This document shows, piece after piece, positions 34,219-43,233 of a DNA stretch of 64,000 nucleotides. The stretch is from an uncultured Candidatus Melainabacteria bacterium (GTDB lineage Bacteria; Cyanobacteriota; Vampirovibrionia; Gastranaerophilales; Gastranaerophilaceae). Each line of letters starts with the position of its first letter. The stretch's first letter is position 1. Both the position numbers and the translations under genes were made by a program. The notes beneath the pieces are model-generated. The model saw only the letters and a list, made by a program, of their open reading frames with translations, searched no databases and was not told the DNA's origin. The stretch is from contig CAMUPF010000005.1 in NCBI GenBank assembly GCA_947090755.1, positions 1-64,000 on the forward strand, given 5' to 3'.

Positions 34219-35336
34219 TAGTGGAATACTCCTTTAACTTTTTCCAGTATATTTTCATGGGCTTTTTTGCCGGTGTTTAATTCGTATAATTTTTTGTAAA
34301 GATGTCGTTCTTCTTCGGTGATACTTGTAGGAATCGCGACACTTACGATTACGATATGGTCGCCGCGCTGTGCCGGTCTGGAGATAACCGGAACGCCGGC
34401 ACCTTTGATTTTAATGCTGTTACCGTTCTGGCAGCCGGCCGGAATTGTAATGGAGGTTTCACCGTCAAGAGTTTTTATAGTAACTTCATCGCCCAGAACA
34501 GCTTGTGCCGGAGTGATTTCCAGCTTTGTAAAGACATTAATTCCGTCGCGTTTAAAGTAATCAGAGGATTTAACGTGTATAACGACGAATAAATCTCCAG
34601 CCGGCCCGCCATTTGAACCCGCGTCGCCTTCACCTGAAACTCTGATTTTAGAAAGGTTGTCTACACCTGCAGGGATTTTTATATCAATACTTTTTTCTTT
34701 TTCGATTTTGCCGGCACCTTTGCAGTGTTTGCAAGGTTTGGAAATCCTTTGTCCTGTGCCGTGGCAGTCCGGACAGGTGCTAATTTGAGAGAATGCACCC
34801 AGAGGCGTTCTCATTACCTGTTGAACCTGACCTGTGCCGTGGCAGGTTGGGCAGGTTTCAGGCTTAGAACCCTTTTCGGCACCGGTTCCGCCGCATTCCG
34901 GACAAACTTCGAGGTGGTCAAATTTTATATTCTTTTTAAGCCCGAAAACGGCTTCTTCAAATGAAAGTTCGACGTCGAGTCTTAAATCATCACCCTCTTG
35001 CGGTGCATTCGGGTCGCGGCGGGAGTTGAAACCGAATCCAAAACCGCCCATAAATGAGTTTAAAATATCGTTTAAATCGCCAAAACCGCCATCAAAAGGC
35101 CCGCCGGTATAACCGGCATTTTGCAGACCGTCTTCACCGTAACGGTCATAGGTGGCGCGTTTGTTATCGTCTATTAATGTTTCGTATGCTTTTCCTAATT
35201 CTTTAAATTTTTCTTCTGCGTCAGGAGCCTTGTTGACGTCGGGGTGAAGCGTTCTTGCTTTTTTACGGAAAGCGGATTTTATTTCATCTTTCCCTGCGTC
35301 TTTTGAGACTCCGAGTATTTCATAATAATCTGTCAT
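34218..35336 (-). CDS. dnaJ: Chaperone DnaJ
   Basis: Hsp40 co-chaperone for DnaK. J domain at residues 1-68 with HPD in 'RTLHPDVNK'; Gly/Phe-rich linker 'GGFGDLNDILNSFMGGFGFGFN'; four CxxCxGxG-type zinc motifs ('CPECGGTG', 'CPTCHGTG', 'CPDCHGTG', 'CKHCKGAG'); C-terminal substrate-binding domains. 372 aa, normal type I DnaJ. Transcribed after grpE with a 36-base gap. dnaK itself is not in this window, so the usual grpE-dnaK-dnaJ order is broken here. Confidence 0.96.
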   Translation of the reverse strand: MTDYYEILGVSKDAGKDEIKSAFRKKARTLHPDVNKAPDAEEKFKELGKAYETLIDDNKRATYDRYGEDGLQNAGYTGGPFDGGFGDLNDILNSFMGGFGFGFNSRRDPNAPQEGDDLRLDVELSFEEAVFGLKKNIKFDHLEVCPECGGTGAEKGSKPETCPTCHGTGQVQQVMRTPLGAFSQISTCPDCHGTGQRISKPCKHCKGAGKIEKEKSIDIKIPAGVDNLSKIRVSGEGDAGSNGGPAGDLFVVIHVKSSDYFKRDGINVFTKLEITPAQAVLGDEVTIKTLDGETSITIPAGCQNGNSIKIKGAGVPVISRPAQRGDHIVIVSVAIPTSITEEERHLYKKLYELNTGKKAHENILEKVKGVFH

Positions 35337-35372
35337 TTTATCCCTATGCTCTTTATGATTGCTAATGTAACT

Positions 35373-35945
35373 CTAAGCGCTTGTCGCAACATTGACTAAT
35401 GCCGGACGAAGCACTTTATCGCCTAATTTGTAGCCTTTTTGAAGTTCGTTCAAAATTGTATGTTCCGGAACATCATTGTTAGGTGTTTGCATTACTGCAT
35501 CGTGGAAGTTTGGATCAAACTCTTTGCCTTCGGTGTCGATGGTTTCCAGACCCAATTTTTGTAATGTTTCGATAACCTGTTTGTGTACTAGATTGAAACT
35601 GTCTTTTACAGTCTGGCAGTCTTCGACTTTTTCAAGCGCTTTTTGACCGCGTTCGAAGTTGTCCAGAACTTCAATCATTTTTTTCAACGCGTTTTCACTT
35701 CCGTATTTTAAAAGGCTTTCGCGCTCTTGAGCTTGACGTTTTCTGTAGTTGTCAAAATCCGCCGCAAGCCTTACATACTGCTGGTTGAGAACATCAAGTT
35801 TCTTTTGTAATTCTTCAACTTCGCTGTTGTTTTGAACCCGTTCAGCCGGTTGTTCTTCAGGTTCGGCCGGTACTTCACCTGCGAATAAATTATCTTTATT
35901 TTCTTCGTTAAAAGGGTTTTCTTCGTGATGTTTTTTGTGTGACAT
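35373..35945 (-). CDS. grpE: Nucleotide exchange factor GrpE
   Basis: Releases ADP from DnaK. The charged N-terminal tail is followed by a long coiled coil ('EVEELQKKLDVLNQQYVRLAADFDNYRKRQAQERESL') and the C-terminal 'LETIDTEGKEFDPNFHDAVMQTPNNDVPEHTILNELQKGYKLGDKVLRPALVNVA'. 190 aa, normal. First gene of the unit. No CIRCE inverted repeat (HrcA site) is visible in the 85 bases upstream, so another heat-shock control or constitutive expression is likely. Confidence 0.95.
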   Translation of the reverse strand: MSHKKHHEENPFNEENKDNLFAGEVPAEPEEQPAERVQNNSEVEELQKKLDVLNQQYVRLAADFDNYRKRQAQERESLLKYGSENALKKMIEVLDNFERGQKALEKVEDCQTVKDSFNLVHKQVIETLQKLGLETIDTEGKEFDPNFHDAVMQTPNNDVPEHTILNELQKGYKLGDKVLRPALVNVATSA

Positions 35946-36031
35946 ATCTCCTACCTCTTATTACGTATTCAATACTACTATTATAAGTTATAAAGATAAA
36001 TTCTCAAGGTAAATTTATTATTTCTTAACTA

Positions 36032-36060
36032 TTGACATGTATAGAAACATGCTGCATAAT
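36032..36060 (+). promoter_or_regulatory. Promoter of pilin copy E
   Basis: TTGACA, 17 bases, CATAAT, with spacer ending GAAACATGCTG as in copy C; it is the best match to the family consensus. AAGAAAGGAAGGG lies between it and the ATG at 36089. Confidence 0.8.
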
Positions 36061-36121
36061 GAGAGTATATAAGAAAGGAAGGGTAAAAATGAAAAAACAT
36101 AGCAATGTCTTAACATGGACA

Positions 36122-36134
36122 GGGGGGGGGGGGG
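36122..36134 (+). repeat. Poly-G (13) tract in the start region of pilin copy E
   Basis: Thirteen G follow the 11 codons MKKHSNVLTWT from the ATG at 36089. The pilin frame needs 12 or 15. At 13 the reading continues 16 codons to a TGA at 36180. Confidence 0.9.
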
Positions 36135-36156
36135 AGCAAGCTGAGCAGAGCCACGA

Positions 36157-36196
36157 GCATAACTCCGCGAGCGACCATTGAATTGCGGAGTTATGC
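36157..36196. repeat. Inverted repeat inside the leader of pilin copy E
   Basis: A perfect 12-bp inverted repeat, GCATAACTCCGC ... GCGGAGTTATGC, around a 16-base loop, lies 22 bases after the G tract. The surrounding 160 bases are far more GC-rich than the rest of the window and look like an inserted repeat element, yet they keep the pilin frame open. Confidence 0.65.
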
Positions 36197-37232
36197 GAGA
36201 GTCGAGCGCGCGACGGGCAAGACCGCGCTCTTGCCTGCAAGCGCGAGCGTTGGCGTTTTACGCGAAGCGCAGTACCCACGTTGCGCATTCACTATGGCAG
36301 AAATCCTTCTATCCCTAACAATCATCGGCGTGGTTGCGGCGATAACTTTACCGTCGCTGACAGGAAACATAAATGAGCGCACATGGAACACCCAGCGCAG
36401 AGCCCTTTATGCCCGTATGTCGCAGGCGATAGCTTTAATGCCTGCTTTAAACGGATACGGAACATTCGATGCCGGAAATGAGTCAACATCCGCTGTAGAC
36501 ACAGCCGCTGAAACGTTTGTCACAGAAGGCCTGTCTAAAGTTCTAAAAATTAACAATATTTGCGACGCCGACCATCTTGCTGATTGCGGAATTCCTTCAA
36601 CTATCACGAATATTGCGGGAACAAGTCAGATTTCACCGTTCCCTACAAAGATTAGCGAATGGAATCCTGCGTTTACCGAATCTGTTATTTATAATAGTAC
36701 TACGACTTATCAAAACCCGTTGAAAGATATCGATACAAAAGCCGCTGCGTTTGAAACCCAAAATGGTGAAAGTATTGCGGTTTTTTATAATCCTTATTGC
36801 GCTTCAGATTCAAGTGAAATGTTTTATTATGCACAACCTTTAATGTGTGCTAATTTTATATATGATTTAAACGGAAACAAAGGCCCGAACACAGTTGGTA
36901 AAGATATCGGGTTCATGACCGCGCTTTATCCGTCTGATTCTGTTGTTGTCGCTCCGGTACCGCTTGCACGTAAAGCCGGAGATACAAACCATATCAACGC
37001 TCTTGTTATGTGTAAAAATCAGGATTCTGAAAGCAGACTGCCTAATCGTGATGAATTAAGTTCTATGTTTTATAACCAATCGCTGATGGGAATTTCAGGC
37101 GGATATTTCTGGTCCAGTTCTGTTATTACCCCGGGGGCAGACGGTAGGGCTTGGGCTCAATTCTTTGATACCGGTCACAGAAACGCCCATCCGCGTCGAA
37201 ATGCCCCTGTTGTATGGTGTGTAAAACGTTAA
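36183..37232 (+). CDS. Type IV pilin-like protein, copy E (out of frame with its start)
   Basis: Pilin body. The coordinates start at an alternative TTG inside the leader; the pilin frame is actually open back to the G tract. With 12 or 15 G the product from 36089 would carry a leader of about 65 residues before A|FTMAEILL, far longer than usual prepilin leaders; much of it is encoded by a GC-rich palindromic insert. Six conserved cysteines and the YDLNGNKGPNTVGKDIGF loop are present. The C-terminal domain (ESRLPNRDELSSMF, YFWSSS, VVWCVKR) is closest to copy D. 13 G places it off. It has its own promoter and terminator. Confidence 0.85.
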   Translation: MRSYARVERATGKTALLPASASVGVLREAQYPRCAFTMAEILLSLTIIGVVAAITLPSLTGNINERTWNTQRRALYARMSQAIALMPALNGYGTFDAGNESTSAVDTAAETFVTEGLSKVLKINNICDADHLADCGIPSTITNIAGTSQISPFPTKISEWNPAFTESVIYNSTTTYQNPLKDIDTKAAAFETQNGESIAVFYNPYCASDSSEMFYYAQPLMCANFIYDLNGNKGPNTVGKDIGFMTALYPSDSVVVAPVPLARKAGDTNHINALVMCKNQDSESRLPNRDELSSMFYNQSLMGISGGYFWSSSVITPGADGRAWAQFFDTGHRNAHPRRNAPVVWCVKR

Positions 37233-37237
37233 TAAAA

Positions 37238-37262
37238 AAGCCCGATTTCGGGCTTTTTTTTT
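37238..37262. terminator. Terminator between pilin copy E and the efflux operon
   Basis: The GCCCG/CGGGC hairpin with loop ATTT is flanked by A6 on the left and T9 on the right, so it can serve pilin E on the plus strand and the tolC-like gene on the minus strand. Confidence 0.85.
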
Positions 37263-38697
37263 ACTCTGTTAAATTCAAGATATCATCATTACAAGGGTTT
37301 ATGTTTTTACCCACAGCCTTTTCAACTAATGCACGCGCCGAGTTGTACTGATAAAGAGCGGAGTAGTAATTCAATTGAGCCGTCTGGTAAAGGTTCTGCG
37401 CGTCTTTTAACTCAATCGGGCTGGCTTCACCGACTTTATAGCGTCCGTAGGAAAGTTCATAGTTCTCTTTTGTTTGTTTAACCTGTAAAAGTGCGACCGG
37501 TACGGAGTTTTTCTTTTCTTGAAGTGTCAGGTATGCGTTTCTGATTTCAAGATAGATGTCGTTTTGAACTTTTTTTGCCGCGGCAAGTTGTCTGTCGTAA
37601 AGATATCGTGCCTCTTTTATTTCATTTTTTATCAGCATTCCGTTGATTGTCGGGAAGGTCAGGTATGCACCGTAGTTATAACCGTAATTTGATGTCCAGT
37701 GTTTACCACCGACAGCGTATTGGCCTTCAGCTGTTATTGTCGGGAAGTAAGATTTTTTGACAAGTTTGAGTGTTTGTTTGGCGGTTTCAACCTGAAGCTC
37801 TGCCTGTCTTAGTTCCGGCCTTGCTTCGCGTGCAACGTCAATAAGTTCGTCAAATGTAAGGTCAAATGGCGTGAACATTAGTGCATCTTTCGGCGAATAT
37901 TTGTCAATAAACGGAATTCCCATTACATTATTCAGTCTTGCAACTGCAAGATTGACAGCATTTTCAGCCGTGATAAGCTTTAATTTCGCATCCGAAAGAT
38001 TCGCTTCTGCAATTGTTACGTCAACCTTAGGATTCAAGCCGATTTCGTAAAATGATTTGGCCTGATTATAAAAAAGTTCAAACTTTCTAACTGTATCAAG
38101 CGCAACTTCTTTTTGCTGGTTTGCATAAAGAAGGTTAAAGTACGCGTCTTTTGTCTGGTAGATTACGTTGTTAATCACAGACGCAAGTGTCTGTTTGGAG
38201 TTTTCGAATTCTAAGCGTCTGATTGTTGCCTGATTTTGTGTTACGCCAAAGTCGTAAAGCATTTGCTGCAGGGTTGCCTGACCGAGAATAAAGTAGTTGA
38301 ATGTCAGATTTCTTCCCAATGCGTCAGACAATTGCAGTTGTTTGATTTTTGTGTAACCGGTTTGCCAGCTGAATTTAGGAAAATAATTTGACCAGACCTG
38401 TCTTATTCTCGTGTCAGAAGCAAGGGTATCATGGAACGCTACGTTAATATCCGGATTGTTGCCGAGTGCAAGTTCAATACAATTCATCAGCGTGAGGTTA
38501 ACTGTTTTTTCAACGCCGGCTTCAATGACTATTTTCCCGTCTTCGTCCTGAGTTATGTCGTAGGGTAATACTTCTTCTGCCTGAGGGAATTCGTGTTCGT
38601 CAAGTTCGTTGCGAATATCCTCTTCACTTTCTGCCATAACCGCAGGTGAAGCAATAAGTGCCAGAATTATATTCAAAAGTAATAATTTTTTTATCAT
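37261..38697 (-). CDS. TolC-family outer-membrane efflux channel
   Basis: Outer-membrane exit duct of a tripartite pump. Signal peptide (1-21, ending AVMA|E); two homologous halves of long alpha-helical hairpins, e.g. 'NLTLMNCIELALGNNPDINVAFHDTLAS' and 'LTFDELIDVAREARPELRQAELQVETAKQTLKL', typical of outer-membrane efflux protein domains. 478 aa, normal. Last gene of an operon with the RND permease and adaptor. It starts one base after the permease stop. Confidence 0.9.
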   Translation of the reverse strand: MIKKLLLLNIILALIASPAVMAESEEDIRNELDEHEFPQAEEVLPYDITQDEDGKIVIEAGVEKTVNLTLMNCIELALGNNPDINVAFHDTLASDTRIRQVWSNYFPKFSWQTGYTKIKQLQLSDALGRNLTFNYFILGQATLQQMLYDFGVTQNQATIRRLEFENSKQTLASVINNVIYQTKDAYFNLLYANQQKEVALDTVRKFELFYNQAKSFYEIGLNPKVDVTIAEANLSDAKLKLITAENAVNLAVARLNNVMGIPFIDKYSPKDALMFTPFDLTFDELIDVAREARPELRQAELQVETAKQTLKLVKKSYFPTITAEGQYAVGGKHWTSNYGYNYGAYLTFPTINGMLIKNEIKEARYLYDRQLAAAKKVQNDIYLEIRNAYLTLQEKKNSVPVALLQVKQTKENYELSYGRYKVGEASPIELKDAQNLYQTAQLNYYSALYQYNSARALVEKAVGKNINPCNDDILNLTE

Positions 38698-38698
38698 A

Positions 38699-41600
38699 TC
38701 AGGAAATTCCTTTTTTAGATTTTATGTATCTTGCGACATTGATTTTCATTTCTTCAATCATGACATAGAAGGCCGGTACGAGGAAGGTTCCGATGAACGC
38801 AACAGCCATCATACCGCCGAATACTGTCATACCGACTGAGTGTCTGCTTGCTGCACCGGCTCCTGTTGCCGTAACAAGCGGTACCAGACCTAAAATGAAT
38901 GCAATGTTTGTCATCATAACCGCCCGGAAACGCAGGTATGCTGCCTGCACGGCTGCTTCTTTTATTGGTAAGCCATTTTCGTGGGCTTCTTTCGCAAACT
39001 CAATAATCAAAATCGCCTGTTTTGTACTTAAACCGATTAACATTACCAAACCGATTTGCGCATAAATATCGAGCGCTCCGCCGAATTGTGCCTGAATCGC
39101 AATGAATGCAAGCGCTCCGACCATCGCAATAGGTGAAATCAGAAGTACCGCAACAGGCAGCATCCAGCTTTCGTATAAACCTACGAGGAATAAGTATACG
39201 AAAACAAGTGACATAGCAAGGATTGCACCGATTTGACCGCTGGAATCCTTTTCCTGTAATGAACTTCCTGACCATGCATAGCCAATATCGCGCGGAAGAA
39301 CTTTATCTGCGATTTCTTCAAATTTTTTCATCGCCTGACCGGAACTCTTTCCCGCTTTTACGCTGGCGTTTACTGTTACTGCTTCATACATATTGAAACG
39401 TGTCAAACTATACGGGCCTGTTACGTTTTTGTATTTAACAACAGCGTTCAACGGAACCATTTTGCCCTGATTGTTTTTAACGTAAATTTTATCAACATCG
39501 GACGGCTTTTCACGGAAAGGTGCGTCAGCCTGTAAGTACACACGGTAAACACGGCCAAATTTGTTAAAGTCGTTTACGTAAGATTTGCCGAAATATCCTG
39601 ATAATGCCGAATAAATGCTGGAAATTTCTACACCTTGCGATAACGCTTTTTCTTCATCAATTAGCATCATCATCTGCGGTAAGTTCGCGGTGAAGGATGT
39701 ATAAACCATTGAGTATTCTGGTTCGTGCATTGCGGCAGCGATAAATTTCAAGGTTTCCTGATAAAGTTCCTGCGGAGAGCGTTCACCCTTGTCCAGTATT
39801 TGGAACTCTAAGCCCCCGAACATACCCAGACCCGAGATTGACGGAGGCGGGAAGGACGCGATAATCGCAGACGGATAGTTCGCAAACATTCTGTTTATCT
39901 GGCCTAAAATACTTTGCATAGAAAGTTCTTTTTTCTTTCTATGTTTAAATTCTTGAAGTTCTGTAACGATGAAAGCTGTGTTTTCGCCGTTCATACCAAC
40001 CAGAACGATTGTTCCTTCAACCCCCGGAATTGTACGGATTTTTTTATCAATCGCGTCAGCGACTTCGCTGGTTCTTGATGCTGATGAACCTTCCGGTAAT
40101 TGGATTTGAGAGAAAATAGTTCCCTTGTCTTCTGTCGGGATAAAGCCTGACGGAACAATAAGGAAAAATACTATGATTAACGCTAAAATTGTGCCGTAAA
40201 CCGCAAGTGTTAACGGAATATTATTTATAAATTTTTTCGCGACATCAAGGTATTTTTCACGGATATCATTGAACCAGACGTTAAATTTATCAATGAAAGC
40301 ATAATCAGCTTTTTCTGTATTAGAATCCAGAATCATCGCGCAAAGTGCCGGTGTAAGCGTTAGGGCAACAACGGTAGAAAGCCCTATGGAACTTGCAATA
40401 CACAGCGCAAATTGCCGGAATATCTGCCCCGTAATCCCGGCCATAAAAGATACCGGAACGAATACGGCCATCAAAACGAGTGATGTTGCAACAACCGGGC
40501 TTAAAACCTCTTTCATTGTGATTTCGGTGGCTTCTTTAGGTGATTTGCCGTCCTGAATATGCCGCTGGGTGTTTTCAAGTACAACAATCGCGTCGTCTAC
40601 AACCAGACCAACAGCGAGTACCAGCGCAAAGAGGATTAACAGGTTAATTGAGAACCCGAACATATTCATAAAAATAAATACGCCTATTAAGGAAACCGGA
40701 ATCGCGCAAAATGGGATTAACGCGGCTCTTTTACTTCCTAAGAACAGGTACGTAACTATACCAACGAGCAAGACCGCAAGTCCGATTGCGCTGATAACTT
40801 CTTTGATGGATTCGCGGACAAACTCTGTTTCATCGTACTGGATATGGTATTCAATACCCTGCGGTAAGCTTTTGCCAAGTTGCGCCATTTTTTTCTTAAC
40901 TTTATTCGCTAGGTCAATGGCGTTTGCTTCCGGAAGTTTGTTAACTGCAATAATTGCCGCGTTATCACCGTTGATTCTTGAGAAGAACGAATAACTTTCC
41001 GCCCCGAGTTCAACGCGTGAAACATCTTTTAGTCTTACATTTGAACCGTCCGATTTTGATTTGACAATAATATTTTCAAAGTCTTCTACAGAAGTTAAGC
41101 GGCCTTTTGTACGCAGGGTTAATTTGACCATCTGCTTGTTGACCATAGGTTCAACGCCTAAGTCACCGGCCGGCGCCTGAGTGTTTTGGGATTGAATAGC
41201 TTTGGATACTTCTTCGACGGTTATGCCGAGGTTTGCCATTTTGTTTGCGTCGAGCCATATTCTCATCGCATAGCTTGAGGAGCCGAATACCGAAATATCC
41301 CCGACACCCTTGATACGTGCAAGTTCGTCTTTCAGATAAATTGACGCATAGTTTGCGATGTATAAGTTATCATAAGTTCCGGTGGGGGAGTTTACGGAAA
41401 TCATCATGAAACCCGGACCGCCCGTGGATTTCTTAACTGAAAGCCCGTAACGCTTAACTTCTTCCGGCAAACGCGGGGTTACAAGTTGTAACTGGTTTTG
41501 AACGTTTACAACCGCCATGTCAGGGTCTGAACCTACGTTAAAAAACAGGGTTAATTTATATTGACCGTTCTGTGAAGTTGAGGACATGTAAATCATATCT

Positions 41601-41830
41601 TCAACCCCGTTCAGTTGTGCTTCAACCGGAGCGGCGATAGTTGATTCGATTACGTCAGAACTCGCACCGGCATAAGTTGCTGTTACAACAACCTGCGGCG
41701 GGGTAATTGACGGGTATTCCTCTAATGGCAGAACGTTTACCATCAACAAGCCCGCAAGTATGATTACAAGCGAAATTACTATTGCTAATTTCGGACGTTG
41801 TATAAATAAATTCCCTTTATTTTCTGCCAT
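38699..41830 (-). CDS. RND (HAE1-type) multidrug efflux permease
   Basis: Proton-driven inner-membrane pump of the AcrB/MexB type. 1043 aa with twelve transmembrane segments and two large periplasmic loops. Family marks: 'IQRPKLAIVISLVIILAGLLMVNVLPLEEYPSITPP', the transmembrane 4 'GLVVDDAIVVLENTQRHI' with paired Asp used in proton relay, 'PVSFMAGITGQIFRQFA' and 'IGLVMLIGLSTKQAILIIEFAKE'. Substrate is unknown; HAE1 type suggests drugs, bile salts or other hydrophobic compounds, sensible in a gut. It overlaps the adaptor stop by one base. Confidence 0.93.
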   Translation of the reverse strand: MAENKGNLFIQRPKLAIVISLVIILAGLLMVNVLPLEEYPSITPPQVVVTATYAGASSDVIESTIAAPVEAQLNGVEDMIYMSSTSQNGQYKLTLFFNVGSDPDMAVVNVQNQLQLVTPRLPEEVKRYGLSVKKSTGGPGFMMISVNSPTGTYDNLYIANYASIYLKDELARIKGVGDISVFGSSSYAMRIWLDANKMANLGITVEEVSKAIQSQNTQAPAGDLGVEPMVNKQMVKLTLRTKGRLTSVEDFENIIVKSKSDGSNVRLKDVSRVELGAESYSFFSRINGDNAAIIAVNKLPEANAIDLANKVKKKMAQLGKSLPQGIEYHIQYDETEFVRESIKEVISAIGLAVLLVGIVTYLFLGSKRAALIPFCAIPVSLIGVFIFMNMFGFSINLLILFALVLAVGLVVDDAIVVLENTQRHIQDGKSPKEATEITMKEVLSPVVATSLVLMAVFVPVSFMAGITGQIFRQFALCIASSIGLSTVVALTLTPALCAMILDSNTEKADYAFIDKFNVWFNDIREKYLDVAKKFINNIPLTLAVYGTILALIIVFFLIVPSGFIPTEDKGTIFSQIQLPEGSSASRTSEVADAIDKKIRTIPGVEGTIVLVGMNGENTAFIVTELQEFKHRKKKELSMQSILGQINRMFANYPSAIIASFPPPSISGLGMFGGLEFQILDKGERSPQELYQETLKFIAAAMHEPEYSMVYTSFTANLPQMMMLIDEEKALSQGVEISSIYSALSGYFGKSYVNDFNKFGRVYRVYLQADAPFREKPSDVDKIYVKNNQGKMVPLNAVVKYKNVTGPYSLTRFNMYEAVTVNASVKAGKSSGQAMKKFEEIADKVLPRDIGYAWSGSSLQEKDSSGQIGAILAMSLVFVYLFLVGLYESWMLPVAVLLISPIAMVGALAFIAIQAQFGGALDIYAQIGLVMLIGLSTKQAILIIEFAKEAHENGLPIKEAAVQAAYLRFRAVMMTNIAFILGLVPLVTATGAGAASRHSVGMTVFGGMMAVAFIGTFLVPAFYVMIEEMKINVARYIKSKKGIS

Positions 41831-43020
41831 TATTTATTTCCTTTTTTCTTGTGTTTTTTGTTGTTTTTTTCTTCTTCGAGCGCAACCATCTTTGCTTTTT
41901 CTTCCGGTGTTATTTCTTGAACAGGAGAGCCCGGAACAACTTTTTGCAAGCCGTCAACAACTATTCTGTCGCCGGTTTTTACGCCGTCTGTTATAATCCA
42001 GTTGTCGCCTGACTGAATGCCTGTTTTTATATATGTAAGGTTTGCGATGTTGTTTTCATCAACCGTGTAAACATATTTTCCTGTCTGATTTTCCTGAATA
42101 GCTATTTGCGGAACTATTGGTGCTTTAATTTTATTATTTGAGAATAGTTTTATGTTAACGAATTCGCCGTGAAGCAGGATGTTTTTAGGGTTTGCAAACG
42201 TTGCACGCATTGTGACCGTGCCGGTTGTTTCATCGACTTTGTTGTCGTGGAAATCTTGTGTGCCTTCAAGTTCATATTTGTAGCCGCTTGAGAAATAGAG
42301 TTCAACTTTTCGCGGCTGATTGTTTGTTTTGTCGGTCTGCATAAGTGTTGCAAAATCTGCTGTATCCATCGGGAATGTTACATAAATCGGATCCATACTG
42401 TTGATGGTTGTGAGCGGACCGGAGGTTGGTGAAACGTAGTTCCCCAGCGTTACCGTTATAAGACCTACACGTCCGTCAACAGGTGCTTTTACGTCAGTAT
42501 AGCCAAGAATTCTGTTTGAATCGGAATTAGCGGCTTTTGCAGAGGCTAACTGCGCAACAAGTGAATCTCTGTTTGCAAGCATTTCGTCATATTGCGCTTT
42601 TGAAATATAATCGTTTTTAATAAGTTCCTGCGCGCGTTTAAGCTGTTTTTCAGCGTATGTTAAACGGGCCTGAATATTTTTAACATTAGCCTGTGCAACC
42701 TGTGCGGCATTGCTAAATTCATCAGGTTCGATTTTGAAAAGGTTTTGTCCTGCTTTTACATAGTCGCCTTCTTTAAAGTAACTCTGGGTCAAATAGCCTG
42801 AAATTCTGGCAAGGACTTTAACCTGATACTTAGAAACCACGCGTCCCGGAGCCTCGTAAGTCCAGATAATTTCTTCTTCGCCGACAGGTTCAATAATAAC
42901 CTGCGGTGCCGGTCTTCCTTTTCCCGCTGACTTTTTGGATACAATAAGTTTGTATATTCCGAAGCCTGCCAGAAGCACTAAAACGGCCAATATTGCAGTA
43001 TATATATGTTTATTATTCAT
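41830..43020 (-). CDS. RND efflux periplasmic adaptor (membrane fusion protein)
   Basis: Links the permease to the TolC-like channel in the periplasm. N-terminal membrane anchor (about 7-27); lipoyl half 'VKVLARISGYLTQSYFKEGDYVKAGQNLFKIE'; coiled-coil hairpin 'LTYAEKQLKRAQELIKNDYISKAQYDEML'; second lipoyl half 'TDVKAPVDGRVGLI'; and a beta-barrel with 'PIVPQIAIQENQTGKYVYTVDENN'. 396 aa, normal. It is the first gene of the operon. No regulator gene is adjacent; a 12-bp palindrome at 43187 is a candidate operator. Confidence 0.92.
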   Translation of the reverse strand: MNNKHIYTAILAVLVLLAGFGIYKLIVSKKSAGKGRPAPQVIIEPVGEEEIIWTYEAPGRVVSKYQVKVLARISGYLTQSYFKEGDYVKAGQNLFKIEPDEFSNAAQVAQANVKNIQARLTYAEKQLKRAQELIKNDYISKAQYDEMLANRDSLVAQLASAKAANSDSNRILGYTDVKAPVDGRVGLITVTLGNYVSPTSGPLTTINSMDPIYVTFPMDTADFATLMQTDKTNNQPRKVELYFSSGYKYELEGTQDFHDNKVDETTGTVTMRATFANPKNILLHGEFVNIKLFSNNKIKAPIVPQIAIQENQTGKYVYTVDENNIANLTYIKTGIQSGDNWIITDGVKTGDRIVVDGLQKVVPGSPVQEITPEEKAKMVALEEEKNNKKHKKKGNK

Positions 43021-43128
43021 TACACTCTCCCTTAAAATTATAATATCCCTTTAAAAGCAGTTCTCCGCCACCTGCCGTCCTCACTCACGTGAGGCCGCGC
43101 CGTGGCTGCGCTGTCTAATACGCCGCTC

Positions 43129-43154
43129 AGAAATTTCGCGAAGCGAAATTTCTT
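43129..43154. repeat. Inverted repeat upstream of the efflux operon
   Basis: AGAAATTTCGC and its complement around GA form a nearly perfect palindrome in the 213-base gap before the efflux operon. The neighbouring bases 43076-43125 are GC-rich; 43104-43119 is repeated at 56410-56425. It may be part of a dispersed repeat or an operon-leader hairpin. Confidence 0.5.
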
Positions 43155-43186
43155 CGGACCCTTATAACTTTTATAGCAGACTAATT

Positions 43187-43215
43187 TTGACATGTCAACT
43201 TGTTTGTTATAGCAT
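43187..43215 (+). promoter_or_regulatory. Palindrome and possible panD promoter
   Basis: TTGACATGTCAA is a perfect 12-bp palindrome between the divergent efflux operon and panD. Its first half can act as a -35 (TTGACA), with TAGCAT 17 bases on as a weak -10 for panD. A repressor bound to the palindrome could control either side. Confidence 0.4.
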
Positions 43216-43233
43216 TATACGGGTGAGGGAATT

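Noticed and set aside
35946-36031. CIRCE operator before grpE
   Set aside because: No TTAGCACTC-N9-GAGTGCTAA type repeat is present.
36025-36288. Minus-strand ORF of 87 codons over the pilin E leader
   Set aside because: It is an antisense shadow of the GC-rich leader insert, includes the C tract and has no ribosome site.
25513-37232. Pilin C-terminal variation as the product of a diversity-generating retroelement
   Set aside because: Variable positions between D and E resemble a DGR variable region, but silent third-base differences occur throughout the same stretch (CAG/CAA, GGC/GGT, TGC/TGT), which DGR homing would not leave. No reverse transcriptase or template repeat is in the window.
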